This document shows, piece by piece, positions 62,254-64,000 of a DNA stretch of 64,000 nucleotides; position 1 is the stretch's first letter; every line of letters starts with the position of its first letter. This DNA is from Janibacter sp. A1S7 (GTDB taxonomy: Bacteria; Actinomycetota; Actinomycetes; Actinomycetales; Dermatophilaceae), in the NCBI RefSeq assembly GCF_037198315.1, contig NZ_CP144913.1, positions 2,542,001 to 2,606,000 of the forward strand, given 5' to 3'. The notes below the pieces were generated by a model, which was not told the origin of the DNA, did no database searches, and saw only the letters and a list, made by a program, of their open reading frames with translations. The position numbers were made by a program, and so were the translations under genes.

Positions 62254-63305
62254 CACTTCTCGCTCTCGCTGGTGGGCGTACCCGCGCGGATGGCGGCCTC
62301 GGCCGCCTGCACGGCAGTCCAACCCGGCTGGGCGAAGGGCAGTCGGTCCATGATCCGCCCCTTCGTCGCCCGGGCAAAGTCCTCGTAGGCCGCGCGTGTG
62401 GAGTACCCGGGCTCGAAGCCGAGGTGGTCACGCATTCGCGTGGTGTCCAGACCGCGACCGAAGGTGAGCATGTCCAGCTGGTCGGAGCCGATGTCCACGA
62501 GCCCGAAGCGCTTCGCGAGGTCGGCGATCGTGCCGGTGGTCATCCGCGGCACGAGCACGAAGGGCCGCCCGGCGATGGTGGCCGCCTGGGATGCGGTGAC
62601 GATCCCGTCCCCGGCGATGTTGACCGGGCCGAGGCCGGAGGTGTGCACGGCATGGGTCATCGCGGCGACGCAGTCGTCCTCGTGCACGAACTGCAACCGG
62701 GCGTCGAAGCCGAAGGGGATCGGGATGACCGGCAGGGAGAAGTGGTCGGTGAAGGCGGTGCGGACCCGCGGACCGATGACGTTGGCGAAGCGCAACGTCG
62801 TGACCTCGATGTCGGGGCGGCGGCGGGAGAGGCCGCGCACGTACCCCTCCACCTCGACGCTGTCCCGTGCCCAACCGGATCCGGGCATCTTCATCGCGGA
62901 CATGTCCTCGGTGAACATCGCGGGGTCGCGAGGGCTGGAGCCGTAGACACCCGCCGTCGACTTCACCACGAGCCTCGTCACCGACTCCGCGCGCTGGCAC
63001 GCAGCGAGCAGCTGCATCGTGCCGATGACGTTGATCTCCTTCTGCGTCGCGCGCCCACCGCCGGCACGAGGGGTTGCGATGACTCCCATGTGCACGACCG
63101 TGTCGACGTCGTTGCCGGAGATGATCCTGCTGACCAGGGGGCTGCGGATGTCGGCCCGCATGAACTCGGCGCGGCCGATGCCGTGCCGCGGGGGCACGAC
63201 GTCGACGCCGATGATGCGGTCGATGCTCCCGTCACGGCTGAGGCGTCGGGCGAAGGCACCGCCGAGGTGGCGGGAGACACCCACCACGAGCACGGTCCTG
63301 GGCAC
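62253..63305 (-). CDS. NAD-dependent epimerase/dehydratase family protein
   Basis: 350 residues. NAD-binding VLVVGVSRHLGGAFARRLSRDG, then ADIRSPLVSRIISGNDVDTVVHMG and STAGVYGSSPRDPAMF. The usual catalytic YxxxK is not present: the matching part reads WARDSVEVEGYV. So it is probably a non-catalytic or altered member, like the galE2-type neighbour of plsC in mycobacteria (Rv0501). GTG 63305 has AGGAGG upstream. Confidence 0.85.
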   Translation of the reverse strand: MPRTVLVVGVSRHLGGAFARRLSRDGSIDRIIGVDVVPPRHGIGRAEFMRADIRSPLVSRIISGNDVDTVVHMGVIATPRAGGGRATQKEINVIGTMQLLAACQRAESVTRLVVKSTAGVYGSSPRDPAMFTEDMSAMKMPGSGWARDSVEVEGYVRGLSRRRPDIEVTTLRFANVIGPRVRTAFTDHFSLPVIPIPFGFDARLQFVHEDDCVAAMTHAVHTSGLGPVNIAGDGIVTASQAATIAGRPFVLVPRMTTGTIADLAKRFGLVDIGSDQLDMLTFGRGLDTTRMRDHLGFEPGYSTRAAYEDFARATKGRIMDRLPFAQPGWTAVQAAEAAIRAGTPTSESEK

Positions 63306-63428
63306 GGAACACCTCCTGTCGGGGACGGCCGGATTGACCGCGTTGTCCGCAGCCTAACGAGCGGGGCGCCCGTGACGCAGGGAAAGGCCCTGTCGAGACA
63401 GGGATCACCCGCAGGCCCCCGGGGGACG

Positions 63429-63470
63429 GCGAAGGGGGCCGCACCGGATTTCCGGTGTGGCCCCCTTCGC
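63429..63470 (-). terminator. Terminator after bS22
   Basis: GCGAAGGGGGCC (63429-63440) and GGCCCCCTTCGC (63459-63470), extended by CACCGG/CCGGTG with loop ATTT. It lies seven bases after the bS22 stop on the minus strand. Confidence 0.85.
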
Positions 63471-63476
63471 ACTGGG

Positions 63477-63575
63477 TCACTTCTTGTTGCGACGCTGGTG
63501 GCGCGTCTTGCGCAGCAGCTTGCGGTGCTTCTTCTTCGCCATGCGCTTGCGTCGCTTCTTGATGACAGAACCCAT
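63477..63575 (-). CDS. 30S ribosomal protein bS22 (AURKAIP1/COX24-type)
   Basis: 32 residues: MGSVIKKRRKRMAKKKHRKL at the start, ending in KTRHQRRNKK. This very basic protein matches the mycobacterial bS22 (Rv0500B) and the AURKAIP1/COX24 family. ATG 63575 has AAGGA seven bases upstream. It sits between the excisionase-type HTH gene and the epimerase-like gene, as in mycobacteria. A -10-like TAGACT reads minus at 63669-63674, giving a leader of about 85 bases. Short enough to be missed by gene finders. Confidence 0.92.
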   Translation of the reverse strand: MGSVIKKRRKRMAKKKHRKLLRKTRHQRRNKK

Positions 63576-63774
63576 GCAGTCTTCCTTCGTGTCGTCTTCG
63601 GGACATCGGTGACGGCTCGAGCGATGCCGGCCCTGCGGCAGGCTCCACCGAATGCGAGTCAGGCCGGAAGTCTAACGCCTCGCCGACGATGCTCGTACCC
63701 GTGTGCAGGGGTTGCCGGCGTCGGGCTCGCCCGACCAGTCACCGGCAGTGCCCCCTGCGCGTCCGGAGTCCGGC

Positions 63775-63972
63775 TCAGGCCGTCTCGATGAAGGAGCTCT
63801 CGAGGTACGTGTGGACCGCGTCCTCGGGCACGCGGAAACTGCGGCCGACGCGGACGGCGGGGAGGTCACCGTTGTGCACCATCCGGTAGACCGTCATCTT
63901 CGAGACACGCATGATCGACGCGACCTCAGCCACGGTGAGGAAGCGCACCTCACCCAGAAGATCGTTCGACAT
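63775..63972 (-). CDS. Excisionase-type helix-turn-helix protein
   Basis: 65 residues from ATG 63972, which has GAGG five bases upstream (an in-frame GTG lies six bases before). FLTVAEVASIMRVSKMTVYRMVHNGDLPAVRVGRSFRVPEDAVHTYL, seen as blocks LTVAEVASIMRVSKMTVYRM and AVRVGRSFRVPEDAV, is a MerR-like winged HTH of the Rv0500A type. No phage genes are near, so it is a host DNA-binding protein. Right edge of the window. Confidence 0.88.
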   Translation of the reverse strand: MSNDLLGEVRFLTVAEVASIMRVSKMTVYRMVHNGDLPAVRVGRSFRVPEDAVHTYLESSFIETA

Positions 63973-64000
63973 GATCACCTCGATCTCTGCAGGGTCGCAC

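Overview
The window is a gene-dense, very GC-rich actinobacterial chromosome segment, almost all of it conserved core genes. The order of several blocks matches what I remember of Mycobacterium tuberculosis: DUF4307-greA, a GDSL hydrolase and cbs-metB (Rv1075c-Rv1081c area); mfd, mazG, lipoprotein, eno, ftsB/divIC, DUF501, ppx (Rv1020-Rv1026 area); metG-tatD-rpfB-rsmA-ispE (Rv1007c-Rv1011 area); and HTH, bS22, galE2-like, plsC, glutaredoxin, hemA-hemC-hemD-hemB (Rv0500A-Rv0512 area). A rex gene directly before hemA, as in Streptomyces, and the general gene style suggest a non-mycobacterial actinomycete. A Micrococcales/Intrasporangiaceae-type organism is my inference, not proven by the sequence. 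I see no rRNA, CRISPR array, transposase or complete prophage.

Layout. 1-5.4 kb: DUF4307 tail, greA, msrA, DUF1992, a FadH-type reductase and an SGNH hydrolase. 5.4-8.6 kb: secreted amidase with three S-layer homology repeats, a small conserved protein and a Bax-inhibitor-1 protein. 8.6-16.9 kb, minus strand: dppA-dppB-dppC-fused dppDF peptide importer running towards cbs-metB. 17.0-17.5 kb: an odd locus with a tRNA 3'-like fragment, a degenerate HNH protein and tRNA-Leu(UAA). 17.5-30 kb, minus strand: ppx, DUF501, FtsB-like, eno, a pyruvyltransferase-like gene, GNAT with a glyoxalase remnant, mazG, SurA-like lipoprotein, mfd, pth and rplY. 30-36.4 kb: EamA exporter with divergent CGNR regulator, prs-glmU, nagA, a lone TOPRIM protein and tRNA-Gln. 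36.4-48.5 kb: TetR, VOC, Tam, MarR, an ABC-F ATPase, ispE, rsmA, rpfB, tatD, metG, a TetR with a divergent 61-residue membrane protein, and a CPBP protease. 48.5-52.9 kb: sdhCAB and a spermidine-synthase-like protein. 53-60.5 kb: a translationally coupled rex-hemA-hemC-hemD-hemB-marR-hemL haem operon with a Rex operator. 60.5-64 kb: glutaredoxin-like protein, acyltransferase with a histone-like tail, NAD-binding epimerase-like protein, ribosomal protein bS22 (32 aa) and an excisionase-type HTH protein.

How the genes work together. Redox state (Rex) probably controls haem synthesis. glmU/prs/nagA supply and recycle amino-sugar and PRPP precursors; rpfB and the SLH amidase remodel the wall; sdhCAB feeds electrons into the quinone pool; cbs-metB link sulfur amino acids next to peptide uptake. 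Many neighbours overlap as ATGA, GTGA or TGATG, so translational coupling is common.

I did not find a convincing new multi-gene system. The best leads for novelty are the HNH/tRNA-Leu(UAA) overlap with a TTA codon in the DUF1992 gene, a nested inverted/direct repeat at 52.9 kb, the TetR/small membrane protein pair, the palindromic operator between the EamA and CGNR genes, the histone-like tail on PlsC, and a strongly over-represented octamer GCGAAGGG.
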